A stretch of 64,000 nucleotides of DNA from Crossiella sp. S99.2 (GCF_023094165.1 NZ_JALMDK010000005.1:620001-684000); one strand, 5' to 3'; numbered from the stretch's first letter, positions 54,908 through 63,434 are shown. The notes: generated by a model not told the origin, from the letters alone. A program made the numbers and translations.

Positions 54908-55510
54908 ATGTCGCGACGACTCGTGCTGCCCATCCTGCTACTGCCAATCCTCACCGCCTGTGGCGCCGGTGCACCCGGACCACAGTCGACCACCGCCGCC
55001 GCCTCGACAGCCGCTGCTGTCACCAGTGCCGCGGCCACCCCGTTCACGGCGTCCGTGCACGATGTGATCAGCCAGATCAACCTTCAGTTGCCGCTGCTTG
55101 TCACTGACCAGGGCGGCGTCAAGTTGCCCACCGCCGTGCGGCCCTCGGGAGCGTTCGGCGGCCAGATCGCGCCGGGGACGGAGGTCTACCTGTCGACAAA
55201 GGGCAATGCGTTCAGCCCGGTGCAGGCGGTCACGGTTCGGGTCACCGGGTCCGGTGGAGCCGTGCAGACGCCGACCCGACTGCTCAGCGGTATCGGCGTC
55301 TCGTTGCATGCGTTGGCAAGCGAGGCCATCGAGGCATTCCGACGCGATGCGCTGCCACACCTGTCCGCGATCAGCACACCTCGCTCGACCATCACCGTCG
55401 GCAAGTACTACGACCTCACCGTCGTGGTCATCGATCCCTCGAAACTGGCATTCGTCTACACCCCGATCGGCATTTCCCCGGAACCGGAAGCGCACCTCAT
55501 CGGTGCCTGA
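54908..55510 (+). CDS. Putative lipoprotein
   Basis: 200 residues. Type II signal peptide with lipobox ILTAC (MSRRLVLPILLLPILTAC, Cys 18), a Ser/Thr/Ala-rich linker to about 45, then a beta-rich domain of unknown family. Anchored on the outer face of the membrane. AAGGG precedes the ATG. Its codon use is somewhat less GC-biased than its neighbours (more A/T third positions). Confidence 0.83.
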   Translation: MSRRLVLPILLLPILTACGAGAPGPQSTTAAASTAAAVTSAAATPFTASVHDVISQINLQLPLLVTDQGGVKLPTAVRPSGAFGGQIAPGTEVYLSTKGNAFSPVQAVTVRVTGSGGAVQTPTRLLSGIGVSLHALASEAIEAFRRDALPHLSAISTPRSTITVGKYYDLTVVVIDPSKLAFVYTPIGISPEPEAHLIGA

Positions 55511-55917
55511 CCCGGATCAGCCAGGGTCCTCGGTCCTCCCCGCCTCACGGGCCAGTTTCGTCCGGACGAACACCCCCGCTCCGTCGCGCTCAACGGCCCC
55601 AGCACCGCCCGGCTGCCCGCGCTGATCGTGACGATCCGCCGCCGCCGATCACCCTCGTCCGCCCGCCGCTCCAGCTCCCAGGCGCACCGTCCTCGGCCCC
55701 ACCTCCCGTCACGCGGCCAGGGGCCGGGACTGGATTTTCGGTGGGACGGTTCCATTTGGCGGCAATTCCGATGAGCGGCCCGCCCTAATGGGCAGTTGAC
55801 AAGCTTGACACTTGGCGGCGCCCCGTTCATGGCCGAGGCTGGTAGCCCTGTCGCCCAGCGGACCAGGGGGTGCCGAATGAGGCTGAGGAAACTGAATTCC
55901 GCCGACTGGAGCAATGA
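55511..55917. other. 407-bp intergenic region with candidate promoter
   Basis: Upstream region of the LAL regulator. TTGACA occurs twice close together (55796-55801 and 55805-55810), either a possible -35. AATTCCGCCGACT at 55895-55907 recurs at the other two starts of this locus. A 14-codon frame (next entry) overlaps the regulator start. Nothing else recognised. Confidence 0.5.
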
Positions 55918-55921
55918 ATGA
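55877..55921 (+). CDS. Possible 14-aa upstream peptide overlapping the LAL start
   Basis: ATG at 55877 gives M-R-L-R-K-L-N-S-A-D-W-S-N-E, stopping at 55921 with an ATGA overlap onto the regulator ATG. GGGGGTG lies 4 bp before the start. Could couple translation of the regulator or be chance; no homologue recognised. Confidence 0.35.
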   Translation: MRLRKLNSADWSNE

Positions 55922-58368
55922 CTCCGGGGCTGAACGTGGCGAAGTTCGTGGTGCGAGAAAAGGAGCTGGAACAGGCCCTCGGCGCTTTGCTGGCGGGCCG
56001 CGGGATGGTGATCGTCGGACCGGTCGGGGTCGGCCGGACCGCGTTCCTGGCGGCGGTGGCCGGGCGGCTCAACGCCGGCCGGTACGCGGTGGTGTGGACC
56101 TCGGCGACCGAGGCGAGCCGCGAGTTGCCGTTCGGGGCGTTCACCGGACTGCTCGGCGTGACCGAGCAGGTGTCCCGGGGCGGGCTGGTCGGGGCGTTGC
56201 TGCGGCGGGCCGAGGGGCGCACGCCGGTGCTGGTCATCGACGACGCGCACTACCTCGACCCGGCCTCGGCCGCGCTCACCCTCGGCCTGGCGCACGAGCG
56301 GGAGGTGCGGCTGCTGATCACCGCCCGCCCGGACGCGCCCATGCCGGACGCGGTCATCGCGCTGTGGAAAGACCGCTACCTGCGCAGACTCGATCTGGAA
56401 CCGTTCGGCCTGGACGGCACCACCCGGCTGGTGCGCGCGCTGCTGGACGGGGTGGCCGCCGGACCCACGGTGCGCCTGCTGCATGGCTGGACCGGCGGCA
56501 ACCCGCTGTTCCTGACCGAACTCGTCCGGCACGCGCTGGCCACCGGCCGCCTGGTCACCGAGGGCGGACTGTGGTGGTGGCGCGGCTCGCTGAGCGTGCC
56601 GCCGCGGCTGGCCGAACTCTTCGACGGCTGGCTGCGTGGCCTGGACCACGCCCAGCGGGACGCGCTCGCCGCCGTCGCGCTCGGCGAACCACTGCCACTG
56701 GCCCTGCTGGACGCGGTCGCGCCCGGCGTGGTGGAAAGCCTGGAAGAACGCGGACTGCTGCGCAGCGCGGACGGCGACGGCCGGATCGTGGTCCGCACCG
56801 CGCACCGCATGCTCGGCGCCGCCCTGCGCCATCGGCTGCCCGGACTGCGCAGGCGCAGGCTGTGCGCCGAACTGCTCACCGCGGGCGCGGACGCGGTGGA
56901 CCCGGTGCGGCGGGCCCGCTGGCAACTCGACGCCGACCACCCGCCCGAACCCGGCACGCTGCTCCGGGCGGCCGCGCTGACCTGCCGGCACGACCCGGAA
57001 CTGGCCGTCCGGCTGGCCCGCCGGGCCCTGGAACGCACCGACCTGGCCGCGCCCGTGCTGGCCGCCGCCCTGGTCGAACTCGGCGATCCCGACCAGGCCC
57101 GGCAGGTGCTCCGTGACGCCGGACCGCGGGCCCGGCTCGCGCTGGCCGCGCACCGCTGCTGGGCCGAACGCGATCCGGCGGGCGCGCACGCCGAGCTGAG
57201 CACCCTGCCCGGACCCGCCGCCGCCGGACTCGACGCGCTGGTCCTGCTCTTCGCCGGCCGCACCGCCGAGGCCGAGCAGACCGCGGCCGCGGCGTTGCGC
57301 GAGCACGGGTCCGGACTCGCCTCGGCCCGGCTGGCGCACCTGCTCGCGCGGGTGCTGGCCGGACGGACCGCCGCGGCCGCCGCCGTGCCGCCGCGGACCG
57401 GGGCCGAACTGGCCGGGTACGCGCTGGCCCGGCTGTGGCGCGGCGAGGACGTCCGGCTGCCACTCGGTGATCCGACCTTCGGCCGATGGCCGCACGCTCC
57501 AGGCGATGTGGCCGCCCGGCACATCGCCGAAGCCGGGCTGCCCGACACCGAATGGTCCCTGCTCAGCGGCTACGCGCACACCCTCGCCGGGGAACCGGAC
57601 CTGGCCGTGGCCCGATTACGCGAGGCGGTGGTCCAGCACAACGGCGGCCACCGCCTCTTCCGCACCGAGGCCACCTCCTGGCTGGTCCTGGCCCTGCTCG
57701 CCCAGCGCAGACCCGCCGACGCCGCGGCCGTGCTCACCGCCCACCCACCCGACGCCGTCGCCCTGCTGCCCGGCCTGTCCGACCAGGCCACAGGCGCCCT
57801 CGCCGCCGCCCGCGGCGACCTGCCCAGCGCCCTCGCCGCCTACAGCTCGGCCGCCGCCACCGCCCGGTCGGCGGGCGCGCACACCCTCGAACTGACCGCG
57901 CTGACCGAACTGCGCTGGCTCGCCCCCGGCGCCTCGCCCGACCGGCTGGCCACCCTGCTGACCAGCGTCGACGCCCCGAGACTGGCCGCGGAGGCGGCCG
58001 CCGCGCTGGCCGTGAGCCGGGGCGATCCGGGCGAACTGCTCGACCACGCCGCCCACCTGGAGAAACTCGGCCTGACCGACCGGGCCGCCCGCCTGGCCGA
58101 CGCCGCCGCCACCACCGCGGGCGACCGCAGGGGAGAAGCGGTGCTGCTGGTCAGCAGACTGCGCGGGCACCCCGCGGTGGCGCCCACCGGCTCGGTCGCG
58201 CTCACCCCGCGGGAGATGGAGATCGCCGCGCTGGCCGGGGACGGCCGCTCCGACCGCGAGGTGGCCAGGGCACTCGGCCTGTCCGTGCGCACGGTGCAGA
58301 GCCACCTGGCCCGGATCTACCGCAAACTCGGTGTGCACTCACGCCGTGACCTGCCGTTCCGTCGCTGA
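55918..58368 (+). CDS. LAL-type LuxR transcriptional activator
   Basis: 816 residues, large ATP-binding LuxR regulator. Walker A VGPVGVGRTAFL (about 34), Walker B VLVIDDAHYLD (about 103), a long helical repeat region, and a C-terminal GerE/LuxR HTH (LTPREMEIAALAGDGRSDREVARALGLSVRTVQSHLARIYRKLGV). LAL regulators often activate secondary-metabolite genes. A TTA codon at 57616 (ARLRE) suggests bldA-linked control. Its 3' end overlaps the convergent ABC gene by 30 bp. Likely regulator of the exporter and radical SAM units that share its upstream box. Confidence 0.93.
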   Translation: MTPGLNVAKFVVREKELEQALGALLAGRGMVIVGPVGVGRTAFLAAVAGRLNAGRYAVVWTSATEASRELPFGAFTGLLGVTEQVSRGGLVGALLRRAEGRTPVLVIDDAHYLDPASAALTLGLAHEREVRLLITARPDAPMPDAVIALWKDRYLRRLDLEPFGLDGTTRLVRALLDGVAAGPTVRLLHGWTGGNPLFLTELVRHALATGRLVTEGGLWWWRGSLSVPPRLAELFDGWLRGLDHAQRDALAAVALGEPLPLALLDAVAPGVVESLEERGLLRSADGDGRIVVRTAHRMLGAALRHRLPGLRRRRLCAELLTAGADAVDPVRRARWQLDADHPPEPGTLLRAAALTCRHDPELAVRLARRALERTDLAAPVLAAALVELGDPDQARQVLRDAGPRARLALAAHRCWAERDPAGAHAELSTLPGPAAAGLDALVLLFAGRTAEAEQTAAAALREHGSGLASARLAHLLARVLAGRTAAAAAVPPRTGAELAGYALARLWRGEDVRLPLGDPTFGRWPHAPGDVAARHIAEAGLPDTEWSLLSGYAHTLAGEPDLAVARLREAVVQHNGGHRLFRTEATSWLVLALLAQRRPADAAAVLTAHPPDAVALLPGLSDQATGALAAARGDLPSALAAYSSAAATARSAGAHTLELTALTELRWLAPGASPDRLATLLTSVDAPRLAAEAAAALAVSRGDPGELLDHAAHLEKLGLTDRAARLADAAATTAGDRRGEAVLLVSRLRGHPAVAPTGSVALTPREMEIAALAGDGRSDREVARALGLSVRTVQSHLARIYRKLGVHSRRDLPFRR

Positions 58369-60141
58369 CGGCGGACCGTCCAGATAGGCCGCGGCGTGCA
58401 GCGCGTACATGTCCGCGTAGTGCCCGCCCGCGGCCAGCAGGCCGGTGTGGGTCCCGGTCTCGGTGACCCGCCCGTCCCGCAGCACCACGATCAGCTCGGC
58501 CTGGCGCACCGTGCTGAACCGGTGCGAGACGACCACCGTGATCGGACTGTCCGGACCGCGCTCGGCCAGGTAGCGGCGCAGCAGTTCGGCCTCGCTGTCC
58601 GGGTCCAGCCCGGCGGCCGGCTCGTCCAGCAGCACCAGCGCGGGCGCCGTGCGCATCCGCGCCCTGGCCAGCGCGAGCTTCTGCCACTGCCCGCCGGACA
58701 ACTCGGTGCCCTCGGGGTGGGTCTTGCCGAGCTGGGTGTCCAGCCCGGACGGCAGCGTGGCCACCACCCCGTCCGCGCCACCGGCGAGCAGCGCGGCGCG
58801 CACCGCGCTCTCGTCGTCCAGGCTGGTCAGCTCGCCGACTCCGACGCTCTGCCGGACGAGCAGCTCGAACCGGCAGAAGTCCTGGAAACACGCGGTCACC
58901 CTGCCCTGCCACACCGCCGGATCCACCTCGGCCAGGTCTTGTCCGGCGAAGCTGATCACCCCGTGCGAGGGGGCGTGCAACCCGGCCAGCAACGCGACCA
59001 GGGTCGACTTGCCCGCGCCGTTGTCGCCCACCACCGCCACCGTCGACCCGGCGGGCAACCGCAGGTCCACCGAGGTCAGCGCGGGGGAGGACTGGCCGGG
59101 GTACTGGAACCCGACCCCGCTCAGCACCAGCTCGCCGCGCTCCGGCACCGCGGCCGCCCCACCCGCGCTGGTGTCCTGGGGATGGTCGGCCAGCTTCACG
59201 AACAGCCCGATCGTGTGCAGTGAGCGCCGCAGCCAGCCGAGCAGCCAGCTCAGCCCGGTGGTCGCGCCGACCAGCCTGGTCGCCAGCAACACCACCAGCA
59301 CCGCCGCCCCGGCCGAGGCCGTGCCCTCGAACACCGACCGCGCCAGCAGGTACAGCCCGGTCAGCAGCGCCCCGGCGAAGATCAACCAGCCGCCGGCCAC
59401 CGCCAGCGCGGCCTTGAGCCGGGCCGTCTCGCGCGGACCGCTGGCCTCGGCGAAGGCCGCCGCGTGCCGCGCCGCGAACTCCCCGCCCAGCCGGTACAGC
59501 CGCAGCTCCCGGGCCGCCGCCGCGTCGGTGGCCAGCGCGAACAGGCTCAACCGCCGCCGGTCCGCGGCCGCCCCGGCCTGCTCGGCCTCGTTGACCAGCT
59601 TGGCCTGCCAGCGGTTGGCCTGCGCCAGCGGCAGCACGAACAGCGGCAGCAACGCCAGCAGCGGATGCGCGAAGGTCAGCACCACCGCCGCGGCCAGGAA
59701 CCGGGCCAGCAGGTTCGCGTTCTCCACCAGCGCGGCGAAGGCGATGCTGAACTCACCGCGGCGCTGCCGGAGCAGTTCGGCGGTGTCCAGGAACTCCGGG
59801 TCCTGGAAATGCCCGATCCGCCCCGGCCCGGCGCACACCGTCATCAGCCGCCGGTCCAGCTCCAGACCGATCCGCTGCTGCAGGGTCTGGCGCAGATCGG
59901 TGCTGATCGCGGCCCACTGGTGCACCGCGACGGTGACACCGCCCAGCAACACCCCGCCCCACACAGCCAGTCCCCAGGACCGGCCGGCCGCCCCGTCGAC
60001 CAGCCACTGCAGGCCGATCGCCTGCGCCGCGGCGACCACGTTGAGCAGCGGGGACAGGATCAGCACCAGCAACGCCCTGCGCCGGTCCACCCGCAACGCG
60101 GTCCCGACCAGCAGGCGGATCGCGGCGAAGCTGCTACGCAT
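58339..60141 (-). CDS. ABC exporter half, second of a heterodimer pair
   Basis: 600 residues. N-terminal membrane domain (about 1-320, six helices) and C-terminal ATPase: Walker A VGDNGAGKSTLVALLAG, signature LSGGQWQKLALARARM, Walker B ALVLLDEPAAGLD, switch His VVSHRFSTV. No peptidase C39 domain. Follows its partner with an 8-bp overlap (ATG 60141), so both are made together and probably pair. Substrate presumably a small peptide or related metabolite by context. Convergent overlap with the LAL gene. Confidence 0.93.
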   Translation of the reverse strand: MRSSFAAIRLLVGTALRVDRRRALLVLILSPLLNVVAAAQAIGLQWLVDGAAGRSWGLAVWGGVLLGGVTVAVHQWAAISTDLRQTLQQRIGLELDRRLMTVCAGPGRIGHFQDPEFLDTAELLRQRRGEFSIAFAALVENANLLARFLAAAVVLTFAHPLLALLPLFVLPLAQANRWQAKLVNEAEQAGAAADRRRLSLFALATDAAAARELRLYRLGGEFAARHAAAFAEASGPRETARLKAALAVAGGWLIFAGALLTGLYLLARSVFEGTASAGAAVLVVLLATRLVGATTGLSWLLGWLRRSLHTIGLFVKLADHPQDTSAGGAAAVPERGELVLSGVGFQYPGQSSPALTSVDLRLPAGSTVAVVGDNGAGKSTLVALLAGLHAPSHGVISFAGQDLAEVDPAVWQGRVTACFQDFCRFELLVRQSVGVGELTSLDDESAVRAALLAGGADGVVATLPSGLDTQLGKTHPEGTELSGGQWQKLALARARMRTAPALVLLDEPAAGLDPDSEAELLRRYLAERGPDSPITVVVSHRFSTVRQAELIVVLRDGRVTETGTHTGLLAAGGHYADMYALHAAAYLDGPPSATERQVTA

Positions 60142-61945
60142 GACCATTCCCTTCGGCGGCGGCGAACGGCGCGGACTGCACGCGGAACAGCCGCGCGTAC
60201 CGCCCGTCGGCGGCCAGTAGCTCCGCATGGGTGCCGTACTCGCTGACCCGCCCGTCCCGCAGCACCGCGATGCGGTCGGCCAGCCGGACGGTGGCGAAAC
60301 GGTGCGACACCAGGATCGTGGTGATGTCCTGGGTGATCTCCAGGAACCGGGCGTACAGGTCGTGCTCGGCGCGCACGTCCAACTGCGCGGTCGGTTCGTC
60401 CAGCACCAGCACCCCCGCGCCGTGCCGCACCGCGTACAGCGCGCGGCTCAGCGCCAGCCGCTGCCACTGCCCGCCGGAGAGGTCCGCGCCCTCGGCGAAC
60501 TCCCCGCTCAGCGGGGTGTCCCAGCCCTTGGGCAGCTCGGCCTCGATGCCCAGGAAGCCGCCCAGCCGGGCCGCCGTGATCAGCTCCGCCTCGCGGACCG
60601 GCGTTTCCACCGCGCCGAAGCCGATGTTGTCGCGCACCGGCAGGGGGTAGCGGACGAAGTCCTGGAACACCACCGCGAGCCTGCGCCGCCACTCGGTGAG
60701 GTCGTAGTCGGCCAGGTCGTGGCCGTCGATGAGGATGCGCCCGCCATCCGGCCGGTACAGCCCGGCGAGCAGTTTGGCGATGGTGGATTTGCCCGCACCG
60801 TTGTCGCCGACGATGGCCAGCGAAGAGCCCGCGGGCAGCACCAGGTCCAGCTCGTCCAGCACCGGCCGGGACTCGCCGGGATAGCGGAAACTCACCCGCT
60901 CGAACCGGATCTCCCGGCGCGGCAGGCTGTCCACCGGTCGCGGGAGGGCGGGCGCCGGGATGTCATCGGTCAGTGCGCCGACGGTGCGCGCGGCCGGGAT
61001 CGCCGCGCTCGCGGTGTGCAGCGTCCACTGGAGATCACCGGCGAAACCCAGCGCGAACAGGCCGAGCATCGCCTGCAGCGCCACCGCCAGCCGCTCCGGG
61101 GACAGCTCGCCGGCCGCGGCCCAGAAGGCCAGCGGGCCGATCACCGCGGCGTGCCCGAGGAGCAGCAACAGGATGGCCGCGCTGTGCTTGCCCTTGTTGA
61201 TCGAGGTGCGCCGCAGTTCGGTCATCCCGGCCCACCAGCTGCGGGTGAACCCCGCCACCAGCCAGGAATGCAGGCCGAAGAGCCGCACCTCCTTGGCCGC
61301 GGCCGGGGTCAGCGCCAGATCACGCAGGTAGGCGGCCTGCCGGAGCTGGGCCACCTCGCCGGAATGCGCCGAGACCGACCGCCGGATCTCCAGCTCCTGC
61401 CAGTGCCCGGTGAGCATCCAGGCCGCGCCCAGCACCAGCGGCATCCACCAGGCCCCGGCCCAGCCGAGCAGCACCGCGGCGGCGATCCCGCTGAGCCGCA
61501 ACGGGATCAAGCCCGAGAGCGCGGCCACCGCCTCCCGCGGCGGAAAGCTGCCGACGCCGATCGCGCGCGCCTGCTCGATGGCATCGGCCACCTTCGGATC
61601 GTCCAGGTGCGCGATGCCGCGCGGCCGCAACGCGCCCTCGATGGTGCGCTGCGCGGTGGCCGCGTCCACCGCCGTGCCCAGCCGCGCGGTGACCATGGAC
61701 CGGATCGGGTCCAGCACCACGTCCAGCACCAGCGAGGCGGCCAGCAAGGCGAGCCCGGCGAAGATCGCGGCCTCCACCCCGGTGAGCGCGGCGACCAGGC
61801 GGCCGGCGGCCAGCGGCAACAGCACGGCGCCCAGGACCTGGCCGAGAATCAGGATGAACAGGACAAAGGTCAGCGTGCCCGCGATCCGCGGCAACTGGCG
61901 GAGGAGCAACAACGCCCCGTTGGGGCTGCTGGTGGTGGCAGGCAC
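60134..61945 (-). CDS. ABC exporter half, first of a heterodimer pair
   Basis: About 603 residues. Membrane domain (about 15-330) then ATPase with Walker A VGDNGAGKSTIAKLLAG, LSGGQWQRLALSRALY, VLVLDEPTAQLD, VSHRFATV. Similar to its partner but distinct, as in heterodimeric exporters of lantibiotic-type clusters. GTG 61945 is chosen (RVPATTSSPNGALLLLRQL begins the first cytoplasmic stretch); the AAAGGA site is about 11 bp off. Lies downstream of the decapeptide frame and an intrinsic terminator, so its expression probably depends on read-through. Confidence 0.92.
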   Translation of the reverse strand: MPATTSSPNGALLLLRQLPRIAGTLTFVLFILILGQVLGAVLLPLAAGRLVAALTGVEAAIFAGLALLAASLVLDVVLDPIRSMVTARLGTAVDAATAQRTIEGALRPRGIAHLDDPKVADAIEQARAIGVGSFPPREAVAALSGLIPLRLSGIAAAVLLGWAGAWWMPLVLGAAWMLTGHWQELEIRRSVSAHSGEVAQLRQAAYLRDLALTPAAAKEVRLFGLHSWLVAGFTRSWWAGMTELRRTSINKGKHSAAILLLLLGHAAVIGPLAFWAAAGELSPERLAVALQAMLGLFALGFAGDLQWTLHTASAAIPAARTVGALTDDIPAPALPRPVDSLPRREIRFERVSFRYPGESRPVLDELDLVLPAGSSLAIVGDNGAGKSTIAKLLAGLYRPDGGRILIDGHDLADYDLTEWRRRLAVVFQDFVRYPLPVRDNIGFGAVETPVREAELITAARLGGFLGIEAELPKGWDTPLSGEFAEGADLSGGQWQRLALSRALYAVRHGAGVLVLDEPTAQLDVRAEHDLYARFLEITQDITTILVSHRFATVRLADRIAVLRDGRVSEYGTHAELLAADGRYARLFRVQSAPFAAAEGNGHA

Positions 61946-61974
61946 GCGACTGGCCGTCCTTTCACGCGGGTGAG

Positions 61975-62017
61975 AAAAAGGAGAGCGGCGGCCGCTCGCG
62001 AACCGAGCGGCCACCGC
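61975..62017 (-). terminator. Intrinsic terminator between decapeptide and ABC genes
   Basis: On the minus strand 14-nt arms (62017-62004 and 61998-61985, GC-rich, one G-T wobble) close a 5-nt loop, followed by TCTCC and a run of five T (61979-61975). It is the most canonical intrinsic terminator in the window and starts 11 bp after the decapeptide stop. Confidence 0.85.
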
Positions 62018-62027
62018 TTTCGCCTGG

Positions 62028-62060
62028 TCAGCGACCCAGGCCGGTGGGGGGATAAGCCAC
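62028..62060 (-). CDS. Ten-codon open frame, candidate peptide precursor or leader
   Basis: GTG at 62060 gives M-A-Y-P-P-T-G-L-G-R then TGA. The start lies 5 bp after GGAGGAGGTGATTCCC, a nearly full complement to the 3' end of 16S rRNA, so translation should be strong. No longer frame uses this site. The frame is followed at once by a terminator and then the exporter pair, and lies opposite the radical SAM gene. Either a minimal precursor peptide (known RiPPs go down to five codons) or a leader peptide governing read-through into the exporter. No homologue recognised; real but uncertain. Confidence 0.5.
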   Translation of the reverse strand: MAYPPTGLGR

Positions 62061-62066
62061 GGGAAT

Positions 62067-62091
62067 CACCTCCTCCGAAGTCGGCCGAATT
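62067..62091 (-). promoter_or_regulatory. Strong Shine-Dalgarno plus shared box before the decapeptide
   Basis: CACCTCCTCC on the plus strand (62067-62076) reads GGAGGAGGTG on the coding strand; AATTCGGCCGACT (62079-62091, minus) lies just before it and matches the boxes at 55895 and 62260. Confidence 0.65.
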
Positions 62092-62289
62092 CACCGCTGG
62101 GGGCGGATCCGGTCGCCGCTGACGCTAATCGGCGGCGGCCGAGGACCGAATCCGTAATCGGGTACGCAAAAGCAGTGGCGGATTACCGAGTCCATTCGGC
62201 GGATACCCAGCCGTTGGGTAGTCGGTCGCGCTGTTTGCGTAGCCGATTGCGGACGCGACAATTCCGGCGAGTTCGTACCGTTGCTGCCC
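62092..62289 (+). other. Divergent promoter region of exporter and radical SAM units
   Basis: About 200 bp, the most AT-rich stretch of this locus. Contains imperfect repeats of CGAATCCG/TAATCGG (62135-62200) and the third box, AATTCCGGCGAGT, at 62260-62272, 18 bp before the radical SAM ATG. No Shine-Dalgarno is seen before that ATG. Confidence 0.5.
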
Positions 62290-63324
62290 ATGGACGACAC
62301 CGACCGCCCGAATGTCCTGATCTGGGACATGACCTTCGCCTGCCCGCTGCGCTGCTACCACTGCTACACCGAGTCCGGCCGCCGCCCGGCCCGCAGCCTG
62401 GCCGCCCCGGAGCTGATGAAGGTCGCCGACGCGCTGATCTCCCTGGGCGCCGAGCTGATCACCCTGTGCGGCGGCGAACCCCTGACCCTGCGCCCGATCG
62501 TGGAAGTCGCCCGCCGGCTGCGCGCGGGTGGCCTGCGGGTGTACGTCTACACCAGCGGCTGGAACACCAAACCCGCCCTGCTGGACCAGCTCGCCGGGGC
62601 GGTGGACAAGATCGTGGTCAGCGTGGACGGCCCCGACGCCGCCACCCACGACCGCATCCGCGGCCGCGCCGGGTCCTTCGAGCACTGCATGCGCACCCTC
62701 GGCCTGCTCAACGACCGGGTCGAACAGGACCTCGCCGCCGGCCGGACCCCGCTGCGCTTCGGCATCGACTACGTCGTCGTCCGCAGCAACTACGACCAGC
62801 TCGACCGCATGTGCGCCGAGGTGGTCCCCCGCTTCTCCAGCCTGGAAACCCTGTCCTTCGGCGCGGTCGTGCCCACCGGCCTGGCCAGCCGCCCCAGCTT
62901 CGTCGAGCAGGAGCTGGTCAGCGACGAACAGGCGGCCGAGCTGATCCTCCCGGCCACCCGGGAACGCCTGCGCGCCGCCGCCCCCGCCTGGGTGGAGGTC
63001 GACACCACCGACAACTTCGAGGTCCAGATGAACCCGAAGTACCTGGCCGACAACCCCGATTTCCGCCCGATGGAGATCGAACCCGACGGCGCCGTCCGCG
63101 GCATGCCCATCTACGAAGGCACTGTAGGCAGCCTGCTCACCGAGGACCCGGTGGAGCTGTGGCGCCGCTCCCGAGCCCGCTGGACCGACCCGTTCGTGCT
63201 GGACTGCCTGTCCCGCATCCACACCCGCCGCGACTGGGCCGAGGCGATCCGCCAGATCGACCGCCACTTCGGCACCCCGGAGGTCCGGGCTCGCATCGAC
63301 GCCCGCCCAGCCCTGGTCCTCTGA
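62290..63324 (+). CDS. Radical SAM enzyme without SPASM cysteines
   Basis: 344 residues. Radical SAM cluster motif CPLRCYHC at about 17-24 and the SAM-binding CGGEPLTL; SVDGPDAATHDRIRG resembles peptide-modifying radical SAM enzymes. The C-terminal region (EIEPDGAVRGMPIYEGTVGSLLTEDP, then CLSRIHTRRDW) has the SPASM-like layout but not the paired cysteines for extra clusters. No RRE domain. ATG 62290 is chosen; a TTG 9 bp upstream is in frame. Divergent from the decapeptide/exporter unit and sharing its upstream box, so it may modify that peptide; the substrate is not shown. Confidence 0.9.
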   Translation: MDDTDRPNVLIWDMTFACPLRCYHCYTESGRRPARSLAAPELMKVADALISLGAELITLCGGEPLTLRPIVEVARRLRAGGLRVYVYTSGWNTKPALLDQLAGAVDKIVVSVDGPDAATHDRIRGRAGSFEHCMRTLGLLNDRVEQDLAAGRTPLRFGIDYVVVRSNYDQLDRMCAEVVPRFSSLETLSFGAVVPTGLASRPSFVEQELVSDEQAAELILPATRERLRAAAPAWVEVDTTDNFEVQMNPKYLADNPDFRPMEIEPDGAVRGMPIYEGTVGSLLTEDPVELWRRSRARWTDPFVLDCLSRIHTRRDWAEAIRQIDRHFGTPEVRARIDARPALVL

Positions 63325-63434
63325 CCCAGCCCGTGTCGCGTGCGCCAGTCCTGTTCCTCGGACCTGGCCGTGGCTTGCGCCAGCCCTGGCCCGCTGGCCC
63401 AGCCCTCGCCCTCCAGCGCGGCGACCGGGGGTGC

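Noticed and set aside
61870-62094. 74-residue minus-strand frame starting at the shared box
   Set aside because: It runs out of frame through the terminator and into the ABC gene; the Shine-Dalgarno lies inside it and serves the decapeptide frame instead.
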